Below, piece after piece: positions 43,174 to 51,005 of a DNA stretch of 64,000 nucleotides. The position numbers and the translations under genes were made by a program. The stretch is from a virus. The notes beneath the pieces were generated by a model that worked only from the letters and a program-made list of their open reading frames with translations, was not told the origin of the DNA and ran no database searches. How positions within the stretch are numbered: the first letter of the stretch is position 1; each line of letters opens with the position of its first letter. The stretch lies in IMG/VR virus record IMGVR_UViG_3300007640_000036, positions 1-64,000 of that record; one strand, given 5' to 3'.

Positions 43174-43313
43174 TAGATTTTTTTCTAGTTATGGTTATGG
43201 CACATTGGGGTTACGCAACAGGAGGCATACTTGCAATTAAAACTGATTGGAGTATTCCTAGATTTTTAATTATTATATTATTGATATGGACATTGATAAA
43301 AAGTATAGTGTAA
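43170..43313 (+). CDS. Small two-span membrane protein
   Basis: A 47-residue frame starting in the polymerase stop (ATGA overlap) and running 28 bases into the next gene. It has two hydrophobic stretches (FFLVMVMAHWGYATGGILAI and FLIIILLIWTLIKSIV). The tight overlap with both neighbours fits a real, translationally coupled microprotein. No family is recognised. Confidence 0.45.
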   Translation: MIDFFLVMVMAHWGYATGGILAIKTDWSIPRFLIIILLIWTLIKSIV

Positions 43314-43825
43314 TATACGCTGACCCACCATGGTCTTTTAAAACATATTCAAACAAGGGTAAAGATAGAAGTCCTGAAAAACATTACAATGTTATGAACT
43401 TTAAAGACATATGTAATTTACCTGTAAATAATATAGCAAATGATAATTCAGTATTATTAATGTGGGTAATTGACCCTATGTTAGATAAGGCCTTTGAAGT
43501 GATTAATGCTTGGGGGTTTAAATACAAAACTGTAGCCTTTACGTGGGCAAAGACAAATAAAAAATCTGAAGGTTTTTTCACAGGTCTAGGTTATTGGACT
43601 AGAGGTAATCCTGAAATGTGTTTACTTGCAACAAAGGGCAAACCTAAAAGACTATCAAAAAGTGTGCCACAACTAGTTGTAGAAAAACGTAGAGAACATA
43701 GTAGAAAACCAGATATAATGTACAATCATATAGAGAACTTATTGGAGGGACCTTATATAGAACTATTTGCTAGAACGCAAAGAAGTGGTTGGGATAGTTG
43801 GGGAAATCAAACAGATAAGTTTTAA
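43286..43825 (+). CDS. MT-A70 family adenine methyltransferase
   Basis: A 179-residue enzyme with the catalytic DPPW motif at residues 13-16 (VIYADPPWSFKTY). Later conserved segments are LMWVIDPMLDKAFEVINAWG, FTWAKTNK, GYWTRGNPEMCLLATKGKP and the C-terminal YIELFARTQRSGWDSWGNQ, all typical of MT-A70 proteins. These transfer methyl to N6 of adenine in DNA or RNA. It lies beside a second methyltransferase, so modification of phage DNA, perhaps against restriction, is likely. Confidence 0.9.
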   Translation: MDIDKKYSVIYADPPWSFKTYSNKGKDRSPEKHYNVMNFKDICNLPVNNIANDNSVLLMWVIDPMLDKAFEVINAWGFKYKTVAFTWAKTNKKSEGFFTGLGYWTRGNPEMCLLATKGKPKRLSKSVPQLVVEKRREHSRKPDIMYNHIENLLEGPYIELFARTQRSGWDSWGNQTDKF

Positions 43826-43826
43826 T

Positions 43827-43919
43827 ATGCAATTGACAATAGCAATAGTATGTGTTATAATGATATATGGATTTATATATTGGATGCTAAGAAAGTGGAA
43901 TGATGAACTACCTAAGTAA
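43827..43919 (+). CDS. Possible single-span micro-membrane protein
   Basis: A 30-residue frame immediately after the MT-A70 stop: a hydrophobic helix (LTIAIVCVIMIYGFIYWML) followed by a charged end (RKWNDELPK). It overlaps the next start by 20 bases. The same DNA contains a consensus-like promoter (43833-43861), so the frame could be incidental. Confidence 0.35.
   Translation: MQLTIAIVCVIMIYGFIYWMLRKWNDELPK
43833..43861 (+). promoter_or_regulatory. Host-type promoter for the methyltransferase/radical SAM genes
   Basis: TTGACA (43833-43838), 17-base spacer, TATAAT (43856-43861); both hexamers are perfect. The start would be near 43868, ahead of the ATG at 43900. Confidence 0.7.
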
Positions 43920-45162
43920 ATACGCAGACGAAAATAGATTACCTATAATGGATCAACAGACCTTTGAAACGGTCACTAACGATATAGGTAAAGAAAAATT
44001 TAGGCTAGACCTTGCAGAATATATTGCAGAATACAGACCAACGTTTCCTCTAAAGAAGATTTCATACGAAGCAATGCGTCAGGCATTTAAGTCTTTACAA
44101 AAACAAGATGTATGGGAGTTTGTAAAACCTATAGAACTATTAGAAAAAAATGTAAAAGAAAAATATGATGATTACAAATATAATTTTAAAGATAATGGTC
44201 TAGGTATCATAGACGCACCATCTAATTTCAATGACATATCAAATTACTTTCATCAACATTTAAGATTGAATTGTGGTAGTTTTGGTTTCAAAGCACCTAT
44301 AGATGTATGGGAGCAGGGTACAGCAAAAGATATATGGCGTTGTCTAGGTCCTATATGGCGTGGTATCAATGGTATGAAACCTGTTGAAGTAGATAACAAA
44401 ATAGAATTAAGAGGTGGTAGATTAGATGATAAGAGTTACATGTCAGCGTTTAGATTAGGTACATATATTGCAACACAATTTAAACCTAATGTAGCAAAGA
44501 CAATCTATCAGATGACAAATGCTAAAAGAGTATTAGATACATCATGTGGATGGGGCGATAGACTTGCAGGTTTCTTTACTAGTGACGCTGAAGAATATAT
44601 CGGCTGTGATCCTAATCCCAATACTTACAAACAATATTTAAAACAAGTAGAAACATATAATAGTTTCTTATCTAAACCTAAAAAGGTAACTATCTATAAC
44701 TGTGGTGCTGAAGACTTACCATGGGATAAAATTGATAATATAGATTGTGCATTTACAAGTCCACCATACTTTTCTACAGAAAGGTATAACGAGGGTGGTG
44801 AAAAAGAAGAAAATCAATCATGGCATAAGTTTGATGAATATTCTAAATGGCGTGATGACTTCTATCTACCTGTTGCTCAAAAGAGTTTTGAGAGATCAAA
44901 GCATATGTTTGTAAACATTATGGATCCTAATATAAAAAACAAAAGATATTATAGTAGTGATGAACTTGTTGATAGTTTAAAAGATAACTTTGTAGGTCAG
45001 ATAGGTATGAGGATTATGCAACGACCTAAATCAGATAAACTATTTGAAAGTGACGAAGAAAAAGCAGAGTTTATGAATAGAATATATATTGAAAACGTAT
45101 GGTGTTTTTCAAAAGAAAAATTAGATTACTTTAGGCACAGTAGAAGGGCAACATTATTTTGA
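43900..45162 (+). CDS. DNA methyltransferase (TSPPY type)
   Basis: A 420-residue protein with SAM-binding motif LDTSCGWGDRLAGFF and catalytic TSPPY at residues 286-290. It shares its outline with the 359-residue protein at 30552 (helical N-terminal part, motif I, TSPPY, then a WRDxF segment), so the two are probably paralogues with different specificities. The first 200 residues may be the target recognition part. The start may be either of two adjacent ATG codons (43900 or 43903). Its stop overlaps the TTG start of the radical SAM gene. Confidence 0.8.
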   Translation: MMNYLSKYADENRLPIMDQQTFETVTNDIGKEKFRLDLAEYIAEYRPTFPLKKISYEAMRQAFKSLQKQDVWEFVKPIELLEKNVKEKYDDYKYNFKDNGLGIIDAPSNFNDISNYFHQHLRLNCGSFGFKAPIDVWEQGTAKDIWRCLGPIWRGINGMKPVEVDNKIELRGGRLDDKSYMSAFRLGTYIATQFKPNVAKTIYQMTNAKRVLDTSCGWGDRLAGFFTSDAEEYIGCDPNPNTYKQYLKQVETYNSFLSKPKKVTIYNCGAEDLPWDKIDNIDCAFTSPPYFSTERYNEGGEKEENQSWHKFDEYSKWRDDFYLPVAQKSFERSKHMFVNIMDPNIKNKRYYSSDELVDSLKDNFVGQIGMRIMQRPKSDKLFESDEEKAEFMNRIYIENVWCFSKEKLDYFRHSRRATLF

Positions 45163-45830
45163 TAGAAATAGCAGATATAAATTTAACAAACTTATGTAAC
45201 GCTAGATGTCCACAATGTCAAAGAACATCGCCACATGGTTTACATACAGCTATGAAATTACCATTAACAACTTGGTCGTTGTTAGATTTTAAAAACTATT
45301 TTCCTAAAAATACTTTAGATGATATGAAAGAATATAGTTTTTGTGGCACATATGGTGATCCTTTGATGGCAAAAGATTTAGAGTCAATTGTATATTACAT
45401 AATGGATAATTCAAATGCAAAAGTTATAATTACTACAAATGGTAGTATTCGTAAAGATGATTTCTATATAAGATTAGGAAAATATTGTGGTAGAAGATTA
45501 TCAATGGTTATAGATGTAGATGGTGTAGATGAACAAATGCACCAGAAGTATAGACGAGGTACATCATTAAAAAAATCATTATCTGCTTTAAAAGCATTAT
45601 CTACTACAAATGCTATTCCTTTATCACAAACCGTTTTGTTTAAACATAATGAAAATTATGATAGACAAATAAAAAATCTAGCACTTAAAAATGGTTCTCA
45701 CAATCATGTATCGTATCCATCAGATAGATTTGATTTCTTACATGGTGATTTAAATACATTTAATTTTACAAATGAAGATGGTGAACATGAAATATTAGAG
45801 AGGGCTGTACATGTCAAAAATTATATGTAA
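45159..45830 (+). CDS. Radical SAM core enzyme lacking its own SPASM domain
   Basis: A 223-residue radical SAM domain. The iron-sulphur motif CxxxCxxC appears as CNARCPQC near residues 13-20. CGTYGDPLMAKDLESIVYYI replaces the GGEP region, and VIITTNGS and MVIDVDGVDE follow as barrel strands. The start codon is probably TTG at 45159, because no ATG lies before the cluster motif; it overlaps the upstream stop. The protein ends early and a separate short gene supplies a SPASM-like domain. The substrate is unknown; SPASM enzymes usually modify peptides. Confidence 0.8.
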   Translation: MIEIADINLTNLCNARCPQCQRTSPHGLHTAMKLPLTTWSLLDFKNYFPKNTLDDMKEYSFCGTYGDPLMAKDLESIVYYIMDNSNAKVIITTNGSIRKDDFYIRLGKYCGRRLSMVIDVDGVDEQMHQKYRRGTSLKKSLSALKALSTTNAIPLSQTVLFKHNENYDRQIKNLALKNGSHNHVSYPSDRFDFLHGDLNTFNFTNEDGEHEILERAVHVKNYM

Positions 45831-46107
45831 ATGGAAAGAATTAAAAAGATGTATGATTAATCCTGATGGTCAAGTCTTTCAATGTTGTTATCTAAAAGAA
45901 GATTTTCCAACAAATCATTTTAGAACTGATTGGGCAAATGATCCAGTAATAAGTAAATACAATTTTGATGAAAATAACTTAAAGAATCATACGTTGAAAA
46001 ACATATTAAATAATGAATGGTTTACTAAAATTTTGCCAGATAGTTGGAAGAATCCTGATACAGCACCTGTTGCTTGTCAGATCAATTGTAAGGTTAATGA
46101 CGCTTGA
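45811..46107 (+). CDS. Stand-alone SPASM-like iron-sulphur domain
   Basis: A 98-residue protein with CKWKELKRCMINPDGQVFQC followed by a second C, matching the start of a SPASM domain (C, then C-x-NPDG-x-V-x-CC), and two late cysteines (ACQINC). Normally this domain is fused to the C-terminus of a radical SAM enzyme. Here it is a separate frame (+1) overlapping the radical SAM gene by 20 bases, with an AGAGAGG ribosome binding site. It could be a split enzyme, a frameshift product, or a recent break in one gene. Confidence 0.75.
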   Translation: MSKIICKWKELKRCMINPDGQVFQCCYLKEDFPTNHFRTDWANDPVISKYNFDENNLKNHTLKNILNNEWFTKILPDSWKNPDTAPVACQINCKVNDA

Positions 46108-46131
46108 CAATAAACACAAATATGATATAAT
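46104..46131 (+). promoter_or_regulatory. Host-type promoter for uvsX
   Basis: Perfect TTGACA (46104-46109) and TATAAT (46126-46131), 16-base spacer, after a CGC that recurs before other -35 boxes here. Confidence 0.8.
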
Positions 46132-46141
46132 AGATACAATT

Positions 46142-46167
46142 AAGGAGAATTAATAAGGAGAATTAAT
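46142..46167 (+). repeat. Tandem 13-nt duplication containing the uvsX ribosome binding site
   Basis: The sequence AAGGAGAATTAAT occurs twice in a row (46142-46154 and 46155-46167), directly before the ATG of uvsX. The second copy has the best spacing to the start codon. Confidence 0.85.
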
Positions 46168-47187
46168 ATGAGTGATTTTTTAAAAGACATAATAAAAGAA
46201 ACTGGTAATGAATATGCCACACTAGTAAGTGAAGGTGTAGAAGCAGGTGACGTTGATTCATTTATTGACACAGGTTCTCACGCCCTAAATGCTTTACTAT
46301 CAGGATCAATCTATGGTGGTATGCCATCAAATAAAATTACAGCAATTGCAGGTGAAGCTGCAACAGGTAAAACTTTCTTTGCATTAGGAATAGTAAAAGC
46401 ATTTTTAGAAAAAAACAAAGACGCAGGTGTGATTTACTTTGAATCAGAAAGTGCCTTAACAAAAGAATTAGTTGAAAGTCGTGGTATAGACAGTAGCAGA
46501 ATGGTTATTGTACCAGTTGCCACAGTACAAGAGTTTAGACATCAATCAATTAAAGTGATTGACAAATATATAGAACAAGACGAGAAAAGTAAAAAACCTA
46601 TTATGTTTGTTTTAGATAGTTTAGGAATGTTATCTACTACAAAAGAAATGGAAGATACTGCCGAAGGTAAAGAAACAAGAGATATGACTAGATCGCAGAT
46701 TGTAAAAGCTGCATTTAGAGTATTAACTTTAAAACTTGGCAAAGCAAAAGTACCTATGATTATGACCAATCATACATATGATGTAATTGGTTCTATGTTT
46801 CCTCAAAAGGAGATGGGTGGTGGCTCTGGCCTTAAATACGCTGCAAGTAATATAGTATATCTATCTAAACGTAAAGAGAAAGATGGCAAAGAAATCATTG
46901 GTAATATTATTCATTGTAAAAATTACAAGTCAAGGTTGACAAAAGAAAATGCTATAATTGATGTAAGATTAACATACAAAGATGGCCTTGATAAGTACTA
47001 TGGGTTATTAGAACTTGCTATCAAACATAACATATTTAAATCAGTATCAACAAGAATAGAACTACCTGATGGATCAAAACAATATGCTAAAACTATCAAT
47101 AATGAACCTGATAAATTCTTTACTAAAGATGTTCTCGCTCAAATTGACGAGGCAGCCAAAAAAGAATTCCTCTATGGCACAGAATAG
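46168..47187 (+). CDS. uvsX: Recombinase UvsX (RecA-like)
   Basis: A 339-residue RecA-family recombinase (T4 UvsX is 391). Walker A is GEAATGKT (residues 62-69), Walker B-like [11 protein letters not shown], and the DNA-binding loop region contains [20 protein letters not shown] and [12 protein letters not shown]. It forms filaments on single-stranded DNA and starts recombination-dependent replication with UvsY, gp46 and gp47. It has a consensus promoter and a duplicated ribosome binding site. Confidence 0.95.
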   Translation: MSDFLKDIIKETGNEYATLVSEGVEAGDVDSFIDTGSHALNALLSGSIYGGMPSNKITAIAGEAATGKTFFALGIVKAFLEKNKDAGVIYFESESALTKELVESRGIDSSRMVIVPVATVQEFRHQSIKVIDKYIEQDEKSKKPIMFVLDSLGMLSTTKEMEDTAEGKETRDMTRSQIVKAAFRVLTLKLGKAKVPMIMTNHTYDVIGSMFPQKEMGGGSGLKYAASNIVYLSKRKEKDGKEIIGNIIHCKNYKSRLTKENAIIDVRLTYKDGLDKYYGLLELAIKHNIFKSVSTRIELPDGSKQYAKTINNEPDKFFTKDVLAQIDEAAKKEFLYGTE

Positions 47188-47461
47188 ATACGTCTTTGCT
47201 CAACGTGATGTTGATGATTATAGTTATATAAAGATTGTAGAGGGCCCTTATAAAGACATCATATACACATATGGTCATGTAAAGTTTGCCTCGGAAGAAA
47301 ATGCTCAAGGTGAGTTGCCTTTAAAGTTTGATTATGATATTAAGAAGAATCCTAATGATGTTGATACTACAAGTGAAGATTTTAGAAATTACATAGGTGA
47401 TATATTAATAGAGGTCGTAGAAAAACAATTAGAGAATGGTCAAATTAAGTTTCAAAAGTGA
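47174..47461 (+). CDS. Small hypothetical protein between uvsX and gp41
   Basis: A 95-residue acidic protein ([20 protein letters not shown], then [19 protein letters not shown]). I chose the ATG at 47174, 14 bases inside the uvsX end, over an in-frame ATG at 47069, which would add residues that only reflect the uvsX shadow. The position after uvsX is typical of a conserved small unknown in marine T4-like phages. No enzymatic motif is seen. It overlaps the following oxygenase gene by 26 bases. Confidence 0.6.
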   Translation: MAQNRYVFAQRDVDDYSYIKIVEGPYKDIIYTYGHVKFASEENAQGELPLKFDYDIKKNPNDVDTTSEDFRNYIGDILIEVVEKQLENGQIKFQK

Positions 47462-48002
47462 TTACATATGTACATATAAAAATGTACTTAAAAAGGATCA
47501 ATGTCAACACCTTATAGATAAGTTTGAAGATTCGCAACATCAACAATCCAAAACAAATTTAAAAGGTCATATGTCATTTACAGAAATTAATCTTAACATG
47601 TTTTCAGACTGGAAAGAGTATTCAGATTTAATCTTTCCTAAATTAAGACAGGTTGTTGACAAATATGTAAAAGATGTTAATATAGACTCATTAAAACAAT
47701 GGCCAGAAAAGTTTGGCTTTGAACAGATAAGATTTAAGAAGTATGAACCTAACAATGAAGATGAATTCCAAACACATGTAGATGTGACTAACTATAATAG
47801 TGCTAGAAGATTTTTAGTTTTTTTTATGTATTTAAATAACAATGATGGCGGCGAAACAACATTTCCTGATTATGATATATCAGTTAAACCAGAGGCAGGT
47901 AAGGTGCTCGTATTCCCACCATTGTGGACATTTAGACACGCAGGACAGAAACCAATCAATCAACCAAAGTATATTATAGGGAGTTATCTACATTATGTTT
48001 GA
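47436..48002 (+). CDS. 2OG-Fe(II) oxygenase, prolyl 4-hydroxylase-like
   Basis: A 188-residue dioxygenase with the iron triad H114, D116 (THVDVTNY) and H168 (FRHAGQKP), and K178 as the probable 2-oxoglutarate contact. GGETTFPDYDISVKPEAGKV and VLVFPPLW are the family core strands. Marine T4-like phages often carry this gene type, but the substrate is unknown. It overlaps both its neighbour upstream and the gp41 helicase gene downstream (8 bases), placing it inside the replication run. Confidence 0.88.
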   Translation: MVKLSFKSDYICTYKNVLKKDQCQHLIDKFEDSQHQQSKTNLKGHMSFTEINLNMFSDWKEYSDLIFPKLRQVVDKYVKDVNIDSLKQWPEKFGFEQIRFKKYEPNNEDEFQTHVDVTNYNSARRFLVFFMYLNNNDGGETTFPDYDISVKPEAGKVLVFPPLWTFRHAGQKPINQPKYIIGSYLHYV

Positions 48003-49377
48003 GAAGACACTTTTATCCAACCTAGTCTTTAACGAAGACTTTACAAGAAAAACATTACCATTTATTAAACCTGACTTCTTTAGAAATAGAGATGAGGTTA
48101 CTATATTTAATATCATAAGTGATTTTGTTGTCAAGTATAATAATCTCCCTACAAAAGAAGCAATTGAAATTGAATTGTCAAACGATAAGACTCTTACCGA
48201 AGACGAATTTAAAAATACAAAATTATTATTAAACAGTTTACAACATGAAGAAGTTGAACAACAATGGTTGTTAGATACAACAGAAAAGTTTTGTAAAGAT
48301 CGTGCTGTGTATAATGCAGTATTACAAGGTATCAAAATCATAGATGGTAAAGATAAGAAACATACACCAGAAGCGATACCTAGTATCCTATCAGAAGCGC
48401 TTGGCGTTTCGTTTGATAGACATATAGGGCATGATTATCTAAATCAGGCAGAGGACCGATTTGAATATTACCATAGAACTGAAGCAAGATTAAAGTTTGA
48501 TCTTTCATACTTCAATAGAATTACAAAAGGTGGCCTACCACCTAAAACTTTAAACATTGCTCTTGCAGGCACAGGTGTTGGTAAATCTTTGTTTATGTGT
48601 CATGTTGCAAGTAGTGTTATATCGGAAGGTAAAAATGTATTGTATATAACTTTAGAAATGGCTGAAGAACGTATCGCAGAAAGGATTGACGCTAACTTAT
48701 TAGATGTAACTATTGATGATCTTTATGAAATGCCAAAAGAAATATACGATAATAAAACATCTAAAATGCAAAACAAAACCAATGGTCAATTAATTATCAA
48801 AGAATATCCTACGGCGTCTGCTCACGCAGGTCATTTTAAATCTTTGCTAGATGAACTTGCCCTAAAGAAAGCATTTAAACCTGATTTAATATTCATTGAT
48901 TATTTGAATATATGTACTAGTAGTAGATTTAAAGGTGGCAATATTAACTCCTATACTATGGTTAAATCTATCGCTGAAGAATTAAGAGGTCTTGCAGTAC
49001 AATATAATGTACCTATTGTATCTGCTACACAAACAACTAGAACTGGTTATCTATCAAGTGACGTAGGACTTGAAGATACTTCAGAATCATTTGGTCTTCC
49101 TGCAACTGCTGACTTTATGTTTGCTCTAATATCAAATGAAGAATTAGAAGAACTAGGTCAAATCAAAGTTAAACAATTAAAGAATCGTTATAATGATCCT
49201 GCTGTCAATCGTGCATTTATAATAGGTGTAGATAGAAGTAAGATGAGATTGTATGATGTAGAACAATCTGCTCAACAGATTGTAGATAGTAACCAAGAAA
49301 GTAAGGAGAAGATTGAAAAACCATCAGGCCCACAATCTGCTGAGGTTTATGATAAATTTTCGGATTTTAAAATATGA
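47995..49377 (+). CDS. gp41: Replicative helicase gp41 (DnaB-like)
   Basis: A 460-residue helicase (T4 gp41 is 475). Walker A is GTGVGKSL (K197), Walker B LIFIDYLNIC, and PIVSATQTTRTGY plus VKQLKNRYNDP are RecA-fold family motifs. An N-terminal helical domain (about residues 1-120) links to the primase. It unwinds DNA at the fork on the lagging strand. Its stop overlaps the next start by 4 bases. No gp61 primase is seen in this window. Confidence 0.95.
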   Translation: MFEKTLLSNLVFNEDFTRKTLPFIKPDFFRNRDEVTIFNIISDFVVKYNNLPTKEAIEIELSNDKTLTEDEFKNTKLLLNSLQHEEVEQQWLLDTTEKFCKDRAVYNAVLQGIKIIDGKDKKHTPEAIPSILSEALGVSFDRHIGHDYLNQAEDRFEYYHRTEARLKFDLSYFNRITKGGLPPKTLNIALAGTGVGKSLFMCHVASSVISEGKNVLYITLEMAEERIAERIDANLLDVTIDDLYEMPKEIYDNKTSKMQNKTNGQLIIKEYPTASAHAGHFKSLLDELALKKAFKPDLIFIDYLNICTSSRFKGGNINSYTMVKSIAEELRGLAVQYNVPIVSATQTTRTGYLSSDVGLEDTSESFGLPATADFMFALISNEELEELGQIKVKQLKNRYNDPAVNRAFIIGVDRSKMRLYDVEQSAQQIVDSNQESKEKIEKPSGPQSAEVYDKFSDFKI

Positions 49378-49658
49378 GAAAAAGAAAACCATCAATATAC
49401 TATAAAACTGAAATGGTCAAAGTAAAAAATGAAATACTTTGGCGTTGCGTTGAAATGCCTAGTAAACTTGTGTTAAAAGAGTCTTTCTTTGAGGAAGATG
49501 TTAAGCAGTTAACAAAGTTTCAGAATAAATCCAAAACGTTTGGCATATTCGGGTTCCCACCTTTCTTTGATTGTAGAGGTGAAAAAGAGAAGATGTTAGA
49601 TCAAGGTAAAACAAATTATAATTCTCCTGCTAGAACTAGAGGTAGAAGCCGTGCATAA
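49374..49658 (+). CDS. Small basic hypothetical protein after gp41
   Basis: A 94-residue protein coupled to gp41 by an ATGA overlap. It is basic at both ends (RKRKPSIYYKTEMVKVKNE and PARTRGRSRA). The middle has a hydrophobic Phe-rich patch (FGIFGFPPFFDCRGEKE). Its fixed place after gp41 suggests a replication accessory role, but no family is recognised. Confidence 0.55.
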   Translation: MRKRKPSIYYKTEMVKVKNEILWRCVEMPSKLVLKESFFEEDVKQLTKFQNKSKTFGIFGFPPFFDCRGEKEKMLDQGKTNYNSPARTRGRSRA

Positions 49659-49661
49659 ATA
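49654..49661 (+). promoter_or_regulatory. Late-promoter-like CATAAATA giving a predicted leaderless start
   Basis: CATAAATA overlaps the upstream stop and ends 5 bases before the ATG at 49667, the same geometry as at 20240 and 24838. No ribosome binding site is present. Confidence 0.4.
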
Positions 49662-49666
49662 TATGT

Positions 49667-50905
49667 ATGGCAATTCTAAATGGTATTAACGTAAAAGACG
49701 CTGAATTTACAGCAATGCAGGAGAAGGCTACTGCCGCTATCTGTAAGCAATCATTTCAAAATAATAAAAAATTTAATTCAGTAAAAGATATAGTTAACGA
49801 TAAAGATACCGTAAAAGAACTAAAAGAAATATTTGTTAAAGACAAAAAACAATTATTTCATTACAAGATACCCTTTTCACAAAAGATAGAAAAAAACTGG
49901 TTTGAAACTTTTGTTAAACAAAACGAAAGAATATTAAGAGAGTTTTCTAACGCAAAATTTACCGTCTTTGATAGAGATGATAAAGATGGTTTTATGATGT
50001 GGTTTATGAAAACGATTAGAGATTATTTTAGCATATCAAATAAAGACTCATACAATCCTGCTGATATATGGTTGATTGATAAAAAAGAAGTCAATAGACA
50101 AATCATATTAAAAGAAATAGAAGGACCTAAAGGCACACAAACTATAGAAGAACTTAATCAGATAATGAGAAAGTTATACAAAGAAAGAAAAGTTATAGGT
50201 CTTTCTTTAAAATTAATTTCAGGCAATCAAGCAAAGTACCAAGAAGTTAATTTAGATGATAAGTTTTTTAAAGCAGTAGAAAATAAAAAAGGTGAGTTTG
50301 ATTACAAACTTTTAAAAGTTAAGTTTGATCTATCTACATATGGTATAAAAAAGAATGCTGGTTTTACAACACAAGATTCTGTATTGACTTTAGGTATTAG
50401 AGGTACAGAAATAGCAAAGTTTCAAGTTAAAGGCAATACAACATCAAGGTTATCTAATTTAAAAATAGAAGGTACGGGTAAAGGTGAGGCTGCAAGATTA
50501 GGTAAGGCACCTTTAGAACTAGTTAGAAAATTAACTGCTGGCAAACCATACAGATCACAATTTTTAAATGACGCAAAAAAAGAACCACAAGATATAAGTG
50601 ACTTTAATAAACAAGCAAAGATGTGGCAAGTTATGTACGAAGAATTTGTTACAAATATGAAACAAAAAGGCATACCTATAGAAACAAAGATCATGCCTAA
50701 AGATTTTACAAAGAATATGAGAATAGCATTTGAGGGTAGAACACCTTGGATTGCTAATAACAAACTACTACAATTACGATTCCTACACATGGTTTCAAAG
50801 TTTAAAAAAGATGAGATCCATGAGTATATGACAGATTTAATCTTCTTATGCCAGAAGATAGGACGTAGTGTATTTCCTTTCGGGCCGTTCGGCAAACTTT
50901 ATTAG
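49667..50905 (+). CDS. Hypothetical protein, 412 residues
   Basis: A soluble protein of mixed alpha/beta composition, Lys-rich, without recognisable motifs. Segments such as NPADIWLIDKKEVNRQIILKE, IGLSLKLISGNQAKYQEVNL and ELVRKLTAGKPYRSQFLNDA suggest a globular protein; NPADIW and SLK in this order are also seen in some nuclease- or restriction-like phage proteins, but this is weak. A late-like octamer sits at its start. The next gene has its own promoter. Function unknown. Confidence 0.6.
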   Translation: MAILNGINVKDAEFTAMQEKATAAICKQSFQNNKKFNSVKDIVNDKDTVKELKEIFVKDKKQLFHYKIPFSQKIEKNWFETFVKQNERILREFSNAKFTVFDRDDKDGFMMWFMKTIRDYFSISNKDSYNPADIWLIDKKEVNRQIILKEIEGPKGTQTIEELNQIMRKLYKERKVIGLSLKLISGNQAKYQEVNLDDKFFKAVENKKGEFDYKLLKVKFDLSTYGIKKNAGFTTQDSVLTLGIRGTEIAKFQVKGNTTSRLSNLKIEGTGKGEAARLGKAPLELVRKLTAGKPYRSQFLNDAKKEPQDISDFNKQAKMWQVMYEEFVTNMKQKGIPIETKIMPKDFTKNMRIAFEGRTPWIANNKLLQLRFLHMVSKFKKDEIHEYMTDLIFLCQKIGRSVFPFGPFGKLY

Positions 50906-50913
50906 TATAAATA
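50906..50913 (+). promoter_or_regulatory. T4-type late promoter upstream of the late accessory region
   Basis: A TATAAATA octamer overlapping the end of the 412-residue gene. About 50 bases later a host-type promoter follows. The region may be expressed both early and late. Confidence 0.55.
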
Positions 50914-50958
50914 GTCTAGTAAGTAGTGATTTATTAATGGGATATAGTGATTTTTCGC

Positions 50959-50987
50959 TTGACAAAGGCGTAATTTTTTGATATAAT
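50959..50987 (+). promoter_or_regulatory. Consensus host-type promoter before the 51 kb operon
   Basis: Perfect TTGACA (50959-50964), 17-base spacer and perfect TATAAT (50982-50987), with CGC before the -35. A GGGAGAAAA ribosome binding site follows before the ATG at 51006. Confidence 0.8.
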
Positions 50988-51005
50988 GGGAATAGTGGGA
51001 GAAAA

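Noticed and set aside
47069-47173. Upstream extension of the small gene after uvsX
   Set aside because: The extra 35 codons lie in the uvsX coding sequence and read as low-quality shadow; ATG 47174 gives a natural overlap of 14 bases.
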